A stretch of 64,000 nt of DNA from Spizellomyces punctatus DAOM BR117 (lineage: Eukaryota; Chytridiomycota; Chytridiomycetes; Spizellomycetales; Spizellomycetaceae). The notes under the pieces are model-generated. The model did not search any database, was not told where the DNA came from, and saw only the letters and a program-made list of their open reading frames with translations. Below, in pieces: positions 25,701 to 35,973 of the stretch; the stretch's first letter is position 1; each line of letters starts with the position of its first letter. The stretch is taken from the NCBI RefSeq assembly GCF_000182565.1, contig NW_015971540.1:124001-188000 (forward strand), written 5' to 3'. The translations under genes and the position numbers were made by a program.

Positions 25701-26633
25701 TGGAATTACATACTAAAACTTTGTCCAATCTGAAGGGTCAACATCTCCAAATCGAGTGCCTCTTGACTAGTAGAACGTATCACCCAATTATTATATGTTC
25801 AGGGCAGTCATTGAATCTGAGCGATGCTGCCTTAATAGGTTGCCACAGACTTCCATTCGGCTGACGGGATCGCTCACCAGGTTTCTCAACAACAGGTCAA
25901 ATTCAAACTCTTACCTTGTTTGCGGTTGAGGTAGTCTATCTCCTGAGAGAGCGGATTGCCATATCGTCTGATTGTCGATGGAATAGCATTGGTTCGAGGC
26001 AATCTGAGAAAACGTGGCATAATGCCGAGATGATAAATAGCGATTGTCTGCAGGTGTTCGCACGTGAGGTAGTGTTGAGGGACGCCTGGTGGGTGAGGAT
26101 GGAGTTTTTGGGGATGATGATAGAGGACCTGACGCGTCCTGTGAAGATGAGGGAAGTGACACCGTTGCCTGAGCCTGACCTTCCGCGGGGCTCGACGTAT
26201 CACCAGAAGAAGGCTCAGGTACACTACTCAGCGTAGAAGTTGCTGGTGGTGTCGAAGATGGAACATTTGAACGTTCCTGCGACGTCGAACGACCACTTTC
26301 ACCGCGTATAATAGTCGCGGTTTCCGTTTGCAGCCGATCTCTACTTGGGGTTCTCGCTCGCTGTGGAACTTGCTGCGTCCCTTTCCCTTTCTGACTGGCA
26401 AACGGTGTAGATATGCCTCCTTGGGATATTTTCCGCACATGACGGACAGTGCGAGTGTCTGTCAAGTCCCCACTGTTCCCGTGATCTCCCCACAGGACCG
26501 TCGTCGTCGAAGCAGGACTTGCAGTTTTCGTTCTGGGGTCCTTCCCGGCAAAGTCTACAAGGTCTATTACTGACCCAGTTGCCCTTTCTGGGGTAGGTCG
26601 TTCTGCCGTCATCTTCCCTTTGCGATCGCCCAT
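22703..26633 (-). CDS. DYM: Dymeclin with a long disordered N-terminal extension
   Basis: Twenty exons with consistent phases: 26633-25915, 25766-25714, 25641-25551, 25476-25373, 25317-25228, 25165-25099, 25037-24903, 24844-24768, 24693-24520, 24463-24385, 24310-24220, 24156-24025, 23951-23838, 23769-23675, 23607-23514, 23448-23248, 23171-23055, 22996-22918, 22852-22800, 22729-22703; 863 residues. Matches to dymeclin run along its whole length: NNPMTGNFNVLLLYLLS, WTVEAYNALFLVRLC, MLYSAYSYLF, SYMLSRTDPEGL, HNPELVYALLHKREAF and IIYWGPSPLID. Dymeclin is a Golgi-associated peripheral membrane protein in secretory traffic. The first about 190 residues are Ser/Thr/Pro-rich and have no equivalent in animal dymeclin; the start at 26633 (MGDRKGKM) is uncertain. 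Confidence 0.93.
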
Positions 26634-26864
26634 CGCCTTGAGAAGCGAGGCGCGCAAATGACTTCGAGTCTTGCTGCGGAATGTGGCGCAGACCGCGCTG
26701 AATAACCATACGCGCTCCGATCGCGACTACCTTTTGTGCATGCCCGACCTTTGCTTGCACAGTCTCTCTCGCTTCGGCATTGCTACGGAAAACTACAGGA
26801 AAAGGCTATTCTCATGATTCGAACTTCCTCTGAACTATTCTTCAAGTAAAGACGAGCGGTTTCA

Positions 26865-27864
26865 ATGCGGCCCCACGTTCTCTTCACCCGCCCCTATATG
26901 TTCTTTGTCGCCCTGCTTGTTGCGGTGTTAGTTATTCTCTGGCAAACGCAGCGGGGAAATGAAGAAACGGTTCCAGGCTTTCGTAACTCAAAATCCTCGT
27001 CAAACCAAGAATCGATAAGTGTATTGCGAGATGAGCTGCGTGCCTTCCGCAAAGAATTACAAGAATCACATAAAAAGGTTCGAGCTCAACACCACTGTAA
27101 AGCGCTTGCGCTCGTCAGTCACAAGCTGTACTCAATTCTGTCCTCAGTCTCTGGAATCAGCAAACAAGACAGTGCTCGTTGGCCTGTTAACAGTTCCAGA
27201 TAAGATTCAACGACGTGCCCTAATTCGAGCCACGTATTTGCAACTCAAACCGCCTGGGGTCGACTTTTACTTTGTTTTCGGAAAACCAAAGGCCCCAGAA
27301 ATCGCGCATCTCCTTGCATGGGAGAAGCGTATATACAAGGATATCATGATATTGGACTGCGATGAAAACATGGACAACGGGAAAACTTTCCACTTTTTTG
27401 ACTTTGTTTCTCATACGTTTCCCGACGGCCGATATGATTTTGTCATGAAAACGGATGATGATGTGTTTCTGCATCTGCCGAATTTAGAGAAGCGATTACG
27501 TGGACTGCCAAAGCATGGCACATACTTTGGACGAAACCCTGGTGGGACTGGGTTCATGGCCGGCCTTGGATACGTGTTGTCGTGGGATCTTGTTAAATGG
27601 GTCGGCTCCGATCCGTATCCACAACAAAATAAAGAAGGCCAGGAGGATGGAAAGGTAGCGAGTTGGCTAAGGTATGGCAACAAGATCACACATTGGGTTT
27701 CAGAGGATGAGGAAATATATGACGATCCGGCGAGCGGTCGAGGATGGGCACATCCCTACACCCCAGGGACGATCTTGATACATAGACTTAAAGAGGATAT
27801 CCCTTTCCTTACAGCTTGCGCACATTTTTTGGATTCTGCGTTAGCCGATCTGCAGATATCGTAA
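26865..27864 (+). CDS. Beta-1,3-galactosyltransferase-like enzyme (GT31)
   Basis: Exons 26865-27077 and 27148-27864 give 309 residues. A type II membrane anchor (MRPHVLFTRPYMFFVALLVAV) is followed by a coiled stem and a GT31-type catalytic domain: VLVGLLTVPDKIQRRALIRAT, FVFGKPK, the metal-binding DxD region in MKTDDDVFLHLPNL, and YFGRNPGGTGFMAGLGYVLS. It probably transfers a hexose in the Golgi lumen; donor and acceptor cannot be told from sequence. It is head-to-head with dymeclin, itself a Golgi factor, with 231 bp between the assigned starts. Confidence 0.88.
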
Positions 27865-27997
27865 CTATTTATCCTTACGTTAAAAAATGAAATGCTTATC
27901 GCGGGGCCAATTAGGGCACCAGACTGTTTACCGCCATCCACCTGTCACGATTTTCATTCCCTAACTCTGTTCCATACCTAACCAATCTGACGCTTAT

Positions 27998-28895
27998 CTA
28001 TTTTTCTTGCAGCCTATCCACGAGCTTACTATGCAAGAACTCGCTCAACTGAAAAAGGCCGTTGCTCGAGACAATGCGGTGCGTCGGCATCCTGCATACC
28101 ATGGTCAGTCCATTGACAGCTTTACACTGGGCCGTGATACACAAACCTTTGGTAAGATCCAGGCACCATCGAACCTGGACAGTCTCTGCGTAAGACAAAG
28201 GGTCACACGCAAAAGCGATTCAAAATATTTTCTCTCACCATCATCCAGCTGAACCGTTCCCAAAATATCCTCAGGATCGCTGTTGAAGATATCAGATTTA
28301 GCAAAGGACAATCGCAACCATGGTGTGAGCTAAACCGTCAGTGCGCACCTCACTCGGCCCCACGATGTGTATGTCCGCTGGTCATTTATGTTCAAATGAC
28401 CGATTTTTTGATGCAACGCAAGTGCTGTCAAACAAAGCATGAGGCCTGCTGTTAAGGACAGTTTATAGTAGCAGTCCTAATCACTACGGTCTCAACCTTT
28501 GATTCCCTCGTCTTCGTCAATGTTTTCTTTGACCACCTCATGAAGCACGTCTACGAGAACCGAATAAGCCACGATCGCGGAATACGACCCTTCCATGCTC
28601 GCTCACCTTCAAAAGTTGGATTTGTCTGGAAATTTCCAGGTTTCAAGTCCGGTGTTTCTGTGTCACCCTTCACCCAGCCAATGATACCTTCCTTCCGTAA
28701 CTCTTTCCCAGGCACATCTGAGGGACCAAGGAAGCTAACGGCCATGACCGTTCCCTCAGGATGGAACCACAGTGGGTATGGATAGCTTCCGCCTTGCAAA
28801 GCGTTCCCTCCCGAAAATGAAGGAGTGGCGCTGAAATGGCGGCTGAACAATGGAAGACCGTGTCTTGAGGGTGTCGAGATGCGTCGTAGAATCAT
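27998..28895 (-). CDS. Conserved mitochondrial protein of unknown function
   Basis: Six exons, 28895-28607, 28550-28497, 28424-28349, 28279-28239, 28174-28147 and 28091-27998, give 193 residues with consistent phases. The N-terminus (MILRRISTPSRH, FSRHFSATPSF) is a typical basic, Ser-rich mitochondrial presequence. The body has YPYPLWFHPEGTVMAVSFLG, an acidic helix, NDQRTYTSWGRVSDPEDILG, VPGSYQRMPTHRIVSSNG and a C-terminal helix. This looks like a conserved fungal mitochondrial family seen as 'hypothetical', but no named domain is recognised. The fourth and fifth exons are only 41 and 28 nt. Confidence 0.75.
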
Positions 28896-29455
28896 GATCT
28901 AGAGATCTCGCAAGTTCCGTTGGCGGGCGCACGCGTTTGAAAGGACTAAGCGCTAGATCCAATTCAACCGCCTTGCTCATTATTTCATGACAAGCTGCCC
29001 TAGTTTCTAGTGCTGTTGCAACAATGAAGGCATTCAAAGGATATGCAATCCAAACTGTGATATGATCAACCATGCTTGTCAAGATCCCCACGGCAGCTCC
29101 TCTAAATAACACTAATTCTATTTTCCAATCATAGAAAACCCATATAAATATGTGCAAGTACCGCTGTTTTTCTGCTGCTTTATACACTTTGCTATATTGC
29201 TGCTGCTGCCCGTATGCGAATGTCATGTTATGGCGAATTCTTCCTCGGCAGTTTTGTTCTCAAGTCGGATGCTTTTCAATTTCTTGAATTTTAAATGGAT
29301 TGCATCTCGGGCTTAAGTAATCAATCCAGAACGCGAGGATTGTTTACTTCCACTGCTTTAAAAGGCCTTCGACCAGAAGTGCGTTGCTGTCAAAGTGTTA
29401 AGCAGTACCTAGTGCCTTCTCACATAACCCCTTCAATAGAGACATACCTATCAAA
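28896..29455. other. Divergent intergenic region, 560 bp
   Basis: Separates the mitochondrial-protein start from the tetraspanin start. A 156-codon minus-strand ORF (29226-28756) crosses into the mitochondrial gene in another frame and is not supported as a gene. The region presumably holds both promoters. Confidence 0.4.
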
Positions 29456-30300
29456 ATGCCGTTCATGTCCGGGCTCACTACGTTTTCCTTCAACAAGGAG
29501 AGCTTCTGGGCCGCTGGAGGATTCATGTTTGTCAAGAACTTGCTGTTACTGATCAACTTTCTGTCAATGGTAAGTGGAAAGTGGAAAGTTCATATACTGT
29601 TCCTACATAACGGGAGCTAGGATTGCTTATGTCCACTCCCCTCCAGTTGGCGGGTCTTATTCTCATTGGCGGAGGTGCCTACCTTATTTCGAGCACAGGA
29701 CCCGAAGGTGCAGATTTTATCAACTTGGGTGGAACAGTCGCAACGGCTGCCGTCGTAATCGGTGTTATTGTCACAATCGTCTCATTCCTTGGATGTTTCG
29801 GAGCTGCCAACGAGAAAGGCATGCTGCTCAAAACCTACTTTGCACTATTGATCATCTTGGTCATTCTCGAGATTTCTGTTGGAATCGCTGCATACTCAAA
29901 ACGAAACACTGTTGAGAATGCATTGGAGGGTGCCTGGAAAGAGGCGCTTGCTGCGAAGCACACTACGGCCATCATGCAGATCGAAATCACGTTCGAGTGC
30001 TGTGGATACGCAGACAATTCCACTGCCTGGCCCGAAGAGAATTGTCAAGAATTCTTCCATTTCCCTACCCTGAAGACGTGCGCAGAGGCTGTCAAGGGTA
30101 GCCTGCGTGGTTCTTTGGGTACAATTGGGGCTGCCGGCCTGGTCATTGGAATTATCGAGCTCATTGGACTCGTATTCTCAGCAGTAATGTTTAGGAAGAT
30201 TGCACAGAGAGAGCAAGCAGCTGGTTCGCTGCTAAACGAGGCATGGAGAATCAACCGAAACAAGATTCAGTACGGATACCAGAACTATCAATATGTGTAA
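29456..30300 (+). CDS. Fungal tetraspanin-like protein
   Basis: Exons 29456-29569 and 29647-30300 give 255 residues. Four TM helices are visible (FMFVKNLLLLINFLSM region continuing into LAGLILIGGG; VATAAVVIGVIVTIVSFLG; FALLIILVILEISVGIAAY; IGAAGLVIGIIELIGLVFS). The large extracellular loop between TM3 and TM4 holds the hallmark CCG in FECCGYADNS plus two more cysteines (ENCQ, KTCAE). Tetraspanins organise membrane microdomains; fungal Pls1/Tsp2/Tsp3 act in morphogenesis. The C-terminus is Tyr-rich (YGYQNYQYV), possibly a sorting signal. Confidence 0.85.
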
Positions 30301-30854
30301 TGGACCGCCTTCCCGCTTGAAAAGCATTCTATGGTGATTTTACGTACAATAAATTGAGCGTCATACTATAGTCAGTAATACAATCATTCAAGTCCCCACT
30401 CTCTGCTATGTTACAACTGTCCTTGGAGCAACGTTATAAGGAGAGGCACCTCTGCAATACCTAACACAAAGCTATACCTCACGAGGTCGGAACCTCAATA
30501 ATGAAACGTGGCTGATATGTGGGGACCATCAACATGAATATAACGATCCCATTCATGTATCGTTTTCCCAAGAAAATGGGATGAGCACATCATTCAGTGG
30601 AATAGAACTGATGTTGTGGAACTTCCTGTTGTTTCGGTCGACGTACGCTCGCACATCTTTTTGAAAGTCATCCAAGGGTGACGAAACTCCGATGATGTTC
30701 GCGCACACGTGTTTTAGCGCTTATCACCACTTTCCTTGGTGTTGGATGCCAACTGCAGCACATTTTGAAATTTCCATCTCCACTTTTTAAATCCAAGTTG
30801 TCGACCACAATTTCATCGCACGCTACTAATATACCCGCTGCATTCGCAGCAACC
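30301..30854. other. Intergenic, 554 bp
   Basis: 3' flank of the tetraspanin gene and 5' flank of the carrier gene, both on plus. No coding or repeat signal seen. Confidence 0.4.
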
Positions 30855-32336
30855 ATGTCCCCAGGTAGGTCATACTCTCGGCAGCACGCTCTGATGACAA
30901 ATGTGGTTCTGACGTTGTTGTCAGCAACCGCTGCCGAACCGAAGAAACGAAGTTTGGCTCCCTGGCAGAACGCAGTAAGCGGTGCTACTGCTGGGGTGAT
31001 ATCCCGATTCGTCATTGCCCCCCTGGATGTCATAAAAATCAGGTATGGTGAGGCCGGTTTGTTAGTGTGCAAATAAGGAACGTCACTTATCGTAGTTCAG
31101 ATTTCAGGTGCCTCCACACCGCGAGTTCAAATGATTTCTGTTATCATGTAAACTGACAGTTTTCAATACCTCGAAACAGCTTCAAACTGAGGAACTGCGA
31201 CTTAGCCGGATAAGGGGTGGAGAAGTTCCAGCACAAGTCAAGTACAGGGGACTAGCGCAATCATTTACGCGAATCATTCGGGAAGAGGGTCTCAGAGTAA
31301 GCTAGTGCTTTTTTTTGTACTTAGTTGGGCTGTGGGTAATGGTTATGGTCTCTATTGCAGGGGTTATGGAAAGGAAATCTTTCCGCCGAATACTTATACC
31401 TTGGATATGGGGCGGCTCAGTTTTACGCGTATCCCGAGTATGAGCGATTATTGAACCGGACAGTTAGTATATATTCAACTCATGACACTGGTTGAAAGAC
31501 TCGCTCGAAGCTGATCTGTCACCCTTTCTAGACGCAATATCTCAACTTCAAGCTCCCCACAGAGATCGTTGCTTCCTTGGCTGGCGGTAAGGAAAGCTGA
31601 CAATAAGTATGTTTGCATCAGACGTTGAGATAAGGCTAACTCGAAAAATAGCCTTGGCAGGATGCACTGCAACGGTCGCTACATACCCATTTGACCTTCT
31701 TCGGACGCGTTTTGCGGTGCAGGGACAACACGGACCCTACTCCGGCCTAGTCGATGCGATACGACAGATTGCAGGAAAGGAAGGGCTCCCTGGATTTTAC
31801 AGGGGTGTCTGGCCTTCCATGTTGCAAATGATGCCGCAGACTGGAATCGTATTTGCAAGCTTTTCGTTTTTTAAAAAGCATCTAGACGGGTTGAAGGTAT
31901 GACACTAGTGCAGTGGTCACTATGAGGATGAGGGAACTGACTACCGAATAATAGGCGGGAGGAATGAAGGATTTCATAAGCGGGGGTTTGGCTGGAATGG
32001 TAGGGAAGGCGGCAGTGATGCCTTTCGACGTAGTGCGGTAGGTCCACATCGCCCCATTTCTTGTGTCGCAGACAGTTGATGAATTATTCTTGTAGAAAAC
32101 GCCTTCAGGTACAAGGACCCGAGCGAAATTCTTATGTAGTAGGTGACGTGCCACGGTATCCAAAGGGATTCCTTCGGTGCTGCCGCCAAATCGCCCGATA
32201 TGAAGGAATATTAGCTTTATACAAAGGACTGCTCCCTAGTTTGCTAAAGTCAGGTCCATCAGCTGCGGTAACGTTTTTGGTAGTCGGAGCATGTCAGAAA
32301 GCTTTTGCAGCAGTAGATGGCGTAGAACGACAGTAA
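30855..32336 (+). CDS. TPC1: Mitochondrial thiamine pyrophosphate carrier (TPC1-like)
   Basis: Eight exons, 30855-30864, 30925-31047, 31160-31296, 31361-31462, 31532-31586, 31652-31896, 31955-32037 and 32096-32336, give 331 residues. Three carrier repeats carry the signatures PLDVIKIR, YPFDLLRTR and PFDVVRKRLQ, each opening a pair of TM helices. GLWKGNL, GFYRGVWPSML and ALYKGLLPSLL follow each repeat. Sequence and length fit the TPC/SLC25A19 group, which brings thiamine pyrophosphate into the matrix. The first intron (30865-30924) is 60 nt without a stop. The exon 2 to 3 join is less certain: the GTGAGG donor is used because the upstream GTATGG donor breaks the frame. Confidence 0.87.
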
Positions 32337-32659
32337 TTTAAATAGATGAACGTATACAGTGTTGGTTATTTATAACCAGGCCTTCGAGTGTTTTCCATCT
32401 GTGGGCAAACAAGAGGATGTTCGGTCCGACCCGGTGTATCCTTTGATTGATACCGCATCTACTCCTCTACTCGCATGTGCAATCTTCGTACATTAATCTA
32501 ACAGTGGCCAGCAACAGCAATATTGTGCCACATACCAGCGCCGAGCTTTCAGGTGTGGACGTGGTACCCACCGCTAAGAACAGACTGCTGGCCAGGCTCC
32601 CCGCGTGCTGGCTTACCGTGGCGTGCGCCATGATCCCCATCCTTGCACTATATGTCGTG
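32337..32659. other. Convergent 3' region, 323 bp
   Basis: Between the ends of the carrier gene (+) and GPI2 (-). No gene is seen. Confidence 0.4.
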
Positions 32660-33835
32660 TCATGATGAGCCTCGGCGTCCAATTCGAGCTTCGTCCCATG
32701 GTCCACGGATCTCACTGACAAGCGTGTTAGGCACAACATCATATTCGCAAAGCCATGATGCATCCGTACCTTTTATACTTTTGCGCATGAATGAGCCAGT
32801 ATGGGCAAATCAGATTGATAAAAAGCATGCCAATCAAGTATATATTGACCAGTGCGAGAGATATCGGTAGAAAAAGTGCAACCGTCAGTGGGCTGAGTAA
32901 CGTGATGATGATCAAATCATTTCTGGGTGAGATATTCTGTGCATAGACTTCATTAGATCAGGTCGTTTCAACTGCATATCAGATGACAGTACCCGAAAAC
33001 CTCTCCGAAACATGGGAAAAAGCACGAACGTGACAATGGCAAATAGCATCAACCCCAATACGTGCATATTTGAGGGCAAGCGGGAACTCAATAAGACTGA
33101 AGCAAAAATTCCAGCGTTGATCGATAATGAATCTGGAAATCTAATAACATATCAATAAGCAACTTCAAATGCTAGCACGTCGTGTCATCAGTACCTGACT
33201 CTAAGAACGTCTTGCGCGCTATAGTCATGAAATACCAAGTTGGCCAGAATCATCATGACAGTCAAGGTCCACACTGTATCGCTGCTGATCTCTTTAGTTA
33301 GGGTCTTCAAAACGGGTGTAAGACCGATGAGAATAGCCAACAACAATGCCGCTGATTTGAAGATCCTTCCTCCTAGTAGAGTCCAACTTATGGCTATTAG
33401 AACCGCGAATTCGATATAGCAAAACATAATCATCCTTACGATATATAGCTGCCTTCAGTCGCTGCCGAAATACAATGATATCCCATATGGCATATCCAAT
33501 AAAGACAGATACTGCAGTTATTATGAGTAGCGTTGCGGGGGATAGCAATCCAGAGTAGAGGTGCACAAAGATTGCGGTAAAGACCATGATGGAGCTGATG
33601 TGTTGGGTAACCGCGCAGGTTCGATGAGCAACAGTCCAGTAATAGTGCGTTCTGACATTGACTAGAGTAAAAGGTATCAGGTCGGGGTCAGGTCAGCCAA
33701 GTCGGCGGGACGAATAATACCATTCTTTTGCATCTGCTCCAAGAAACTTTCGTCAACATAGTTATCCGGATAGTCTTGCCTAATGTAGAGAAGCTTTTTC
33801 CAAGGCTGGAAAGCTGAGAATGATGCCACAGACAT
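32660..33835 (-). CDS. GPI2: GPI-GlcNAc transferase subunit GPI2 / PIG-C
   Basis: Six exons, 33835-33721, 33661-33440, 33372-33195, 33140-32993, 32936-32770 and 32714-32660, give 294 residues. The N-terminus has PWKKLLYIRQDYPDNYVDESFLE-type sequence (33800 down to 33735), diagnostic of PIG-C. Multi-spanning TM helices follow with LTPVLKTLTKEISSDTVW, NLVFHDYSAQD, NAGIFASVLLSSRLPS and ending GPWDEA. It is one subunit of the ER enzyme that transfers GlcNAc to phosphatidylinositol, the first step of GPI anchor synthesis. It is head-to-head with homoserine dehydrogenase. Confidence 0.93.
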
Positions 33836-34186
33836 TGGGTTTCGCTGCGACAAATCCTTGTTTGCACCACCTCTTGCGCCCGTTTTCTGAAGTTAGGAAG
33901 GCACTTTAACGACAGACGGGTTCGCTCAAGCTCGTATTTCGTAAGCAGTGCTGGCCCTTCCGTCTAGATTCTTGTAAGTTCCCCCTGAGGTGCAGTTTAG
34001 AAGGGTGGTCATCCTGCGGATCGCGGTGACGAAGAAAGGGAGCGTGAGGCCAGCAAAGCATCAAGTCAGCAGCGGTTGGAGCCGGATCGATGAGTCACAG
34101 ATTAGATGCAACAACTTTCAGCTCGGTTTCCATTCTGCCATCTTTCTACTGCATTTGCACACAGTTCACTGTAAATTAAAGCAATC
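33836..34186. promoter_or_regulatory. Shared divergent promoter region, 351 bp
   Basis: Lies between the start codons of GPI2 (-) and homoserine dehydrogenase (+). No specific transcription factor site was identified; the call rests on gene orientation only. Confidence 0.4.
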
Positions 34187-35424
34187 ATGTCTCTGAATCT
34201 GGCAATCATTGGGCCTGGCCTGGTCGGCTCAGAATTCATTTCTCAAGTTGCGAAAACACCGTACATCAAACTGATCGCGATCGCCAACAGCACCCGGATG
34301 CTTCTCCATCAGACGGGGACGTCTGCCACGACTTGGAAAGCAGACTTGACAGCCTCGCAAACAGCTACTGATTTGAAGGCCCTCATTGACCACGCCGCTG
34401 CACGCCAACCTTGTGTTGTTGTTGATTGCACTAGTTCGGAAGCCGTTGCGACCTCCTACCCAGAGTGGTTAGACAAAGGGTTGCACGTTGTCACGCCCAA
34501 TAAAAAGGCCTTCAGCGGGGATTTGGGATTGTGGAAGAAAATTACAGAAAATAAAAAGTCTCTGGTCTACCATGAAAGTACGGTCGGGTAAGTGGAAACT
34601 GGGAATCGACGTCGGGTGGAAGAATTTCCACTGATGTGCTGGATGTCACCATAGGGCTGGACTCCCCATCTTGAGCACCCTCAAAGACCTAGTCGAGACT
34701 GGAGACGAGATTGTTCGAATTGAAGGCATCTTTTCAGGGACTCTATCGTACATCTTCAACAATTTCTCTTCCACAGCGGGATCCTCTGGCCAGTTTTCCA
34801 AGACGGTCACCGTCGCAAAGGAGCTGGGTTACACAGTGAGTACGGTTACAAATCCTATCGTTCCGTCATGCTAGACCGCAAATATTCACAGTGAGCAAGT
34901 AGGAGCCAGATCCGCGAGACGACCTCAATGGAATGGATGTGGCACGTAAGGTTGTCATTCTTGGACGAGTGGCTGGGATTGATTTGGATTTGAGCACCCT
35001 TCCTGTGGAGAATATTGTTCCGGAAGCACTTCGCGGTGTTCCCACTGCCGATGAGTTTATGTCAAAACTGCCCACCTTCGATGATCACTTTGAGCAGCTG
35101 AACCAAGCTGCTTTGAAGGAAAACAGTGTCCTGCGATATGTTGGACTTGTGGATCCCAATGGAAACAGTTCTGTAAAGCTAATGAAGTAGGTGTAAAGAA
35201 CCTGATGACTACAATCGCGAGCGTTCGCTGATCATCGAGTTAGGTATCCTGCGAGCCATCCTTTTGCTTCATTGAAGGGAAGCGACAACATCATTGCGTT
35301 TACCACAAAGCGGTTCCCCAATCCGCTCATTGTCCAAGGCGCTGGTGCTGGAGCGGCAGTAACTGCGTTTGGCATGTTTGCGGATGTACTTAAGATTGCC
35401 CGGATTCTAGGATTAGCTAAATAG
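34187..35424 (+). CDS. HOM6: Homoserine dehydrogenase
   Basis: Four exons, 34187-34587, 34655-34835, 34903-35186 and 35244-35424, give 348 residues, the usual fungal length. An N-terminal Rossmann fold has IGPGLVGSEFI; the substrate and catalytic region has VVTPNKKAFSG, ESTVGAGLPIL, IEGIFSGTLSYIFN, then EPDPRDDLNGMDVARKVVILGR. There is no fused aspartokinase domain, as in other fungi. It reduces aspartate semialdehyde to homoserine with NAD(P)H, feeding threonine, methionine and isoleucine synthesis in the cytosol. Confidence 0.96.
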
Positions 35425-35973
35425 ACTGATTGATGTACAGATAGTACAATAAGTCATAACAGAATAAATATTAACATCATCCCATATATTTTATCTACTG
35501 CTGCCTGCTTCGGACGGATCGTCAAAGAACTTTAACGCAAGAACTGTAAAAGAGAGAAAACGATACATTCAAGAAATACACAGTGGTGCACGAGTTTGTT
35601 AGAAATATAAATCAGCAAGAAAGCAAAGAGTCTAGTTGTAGGTACCCCTTATTTGTTAAATCCAAAAGGATAATCTACTTGTTAATTAACTTACCTGTCC
35701 AAACCCCTCCCCCTCAGGATTTTGAAGATCTGGACAGAAATGACATAGCCGACCGAGTCCGACCGAGTGACTCCACCGAGAAGAACCTTCTTTTGGCCGT
35801 GCTTTTGGCAGTGATAACGATGCGGTCGTGAGTTTGTATGGCTTTTTCATTCGCATATCGCACCAATGTGGCCGCATGGCTTTTCATGATGCTGTATACT
35901 TTCTGACACAATCCCATAAGGTACTAAATACTCTATACTCAAAATATGCTATAATATACAGTCTATGTACAAT
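35425..35973. other. Convergent 3' region, 549 bp
   Basis: Between the ends of homoserine dehydrogenase (+) and FAB1 (-). AT-rich. A short near-duplication (gaccgagtccgaccgagt, about 35752-35769) is the only local structure noticed. No gene is supported. Confidence 0.4.

Noticed and set aside
25911..26760. Three overlapping long minus-strand ORFs near the dymeclin start
   Set aside because: Only the frame that continues in phase into dymeclin is kept; the other two are GC-rich shadows.
29036..29044. ATATCCTTT U12-like donor on the minus strand
   Set aside because: No supported gene covers this site, and a 9-base match is expected by chance in 64 kb at low frequency.
28756..29226. 156-codon minus-strand ORF with hydrophobic stretches upstream of the mitochondrial-protein gene
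   Set aside because: It overlaps the confirmed start of that gene in another frame on the same strand, and it has no domain pattern or splice link.
32434..32446. Perfect U12-type donor-like GTATCCTTT on the plus strand
   Set aside because: It lies in the convergent 3' region between the TPC1-like gene and GPI2, with no flanking exons and no U12 branch-acceptor pair found.
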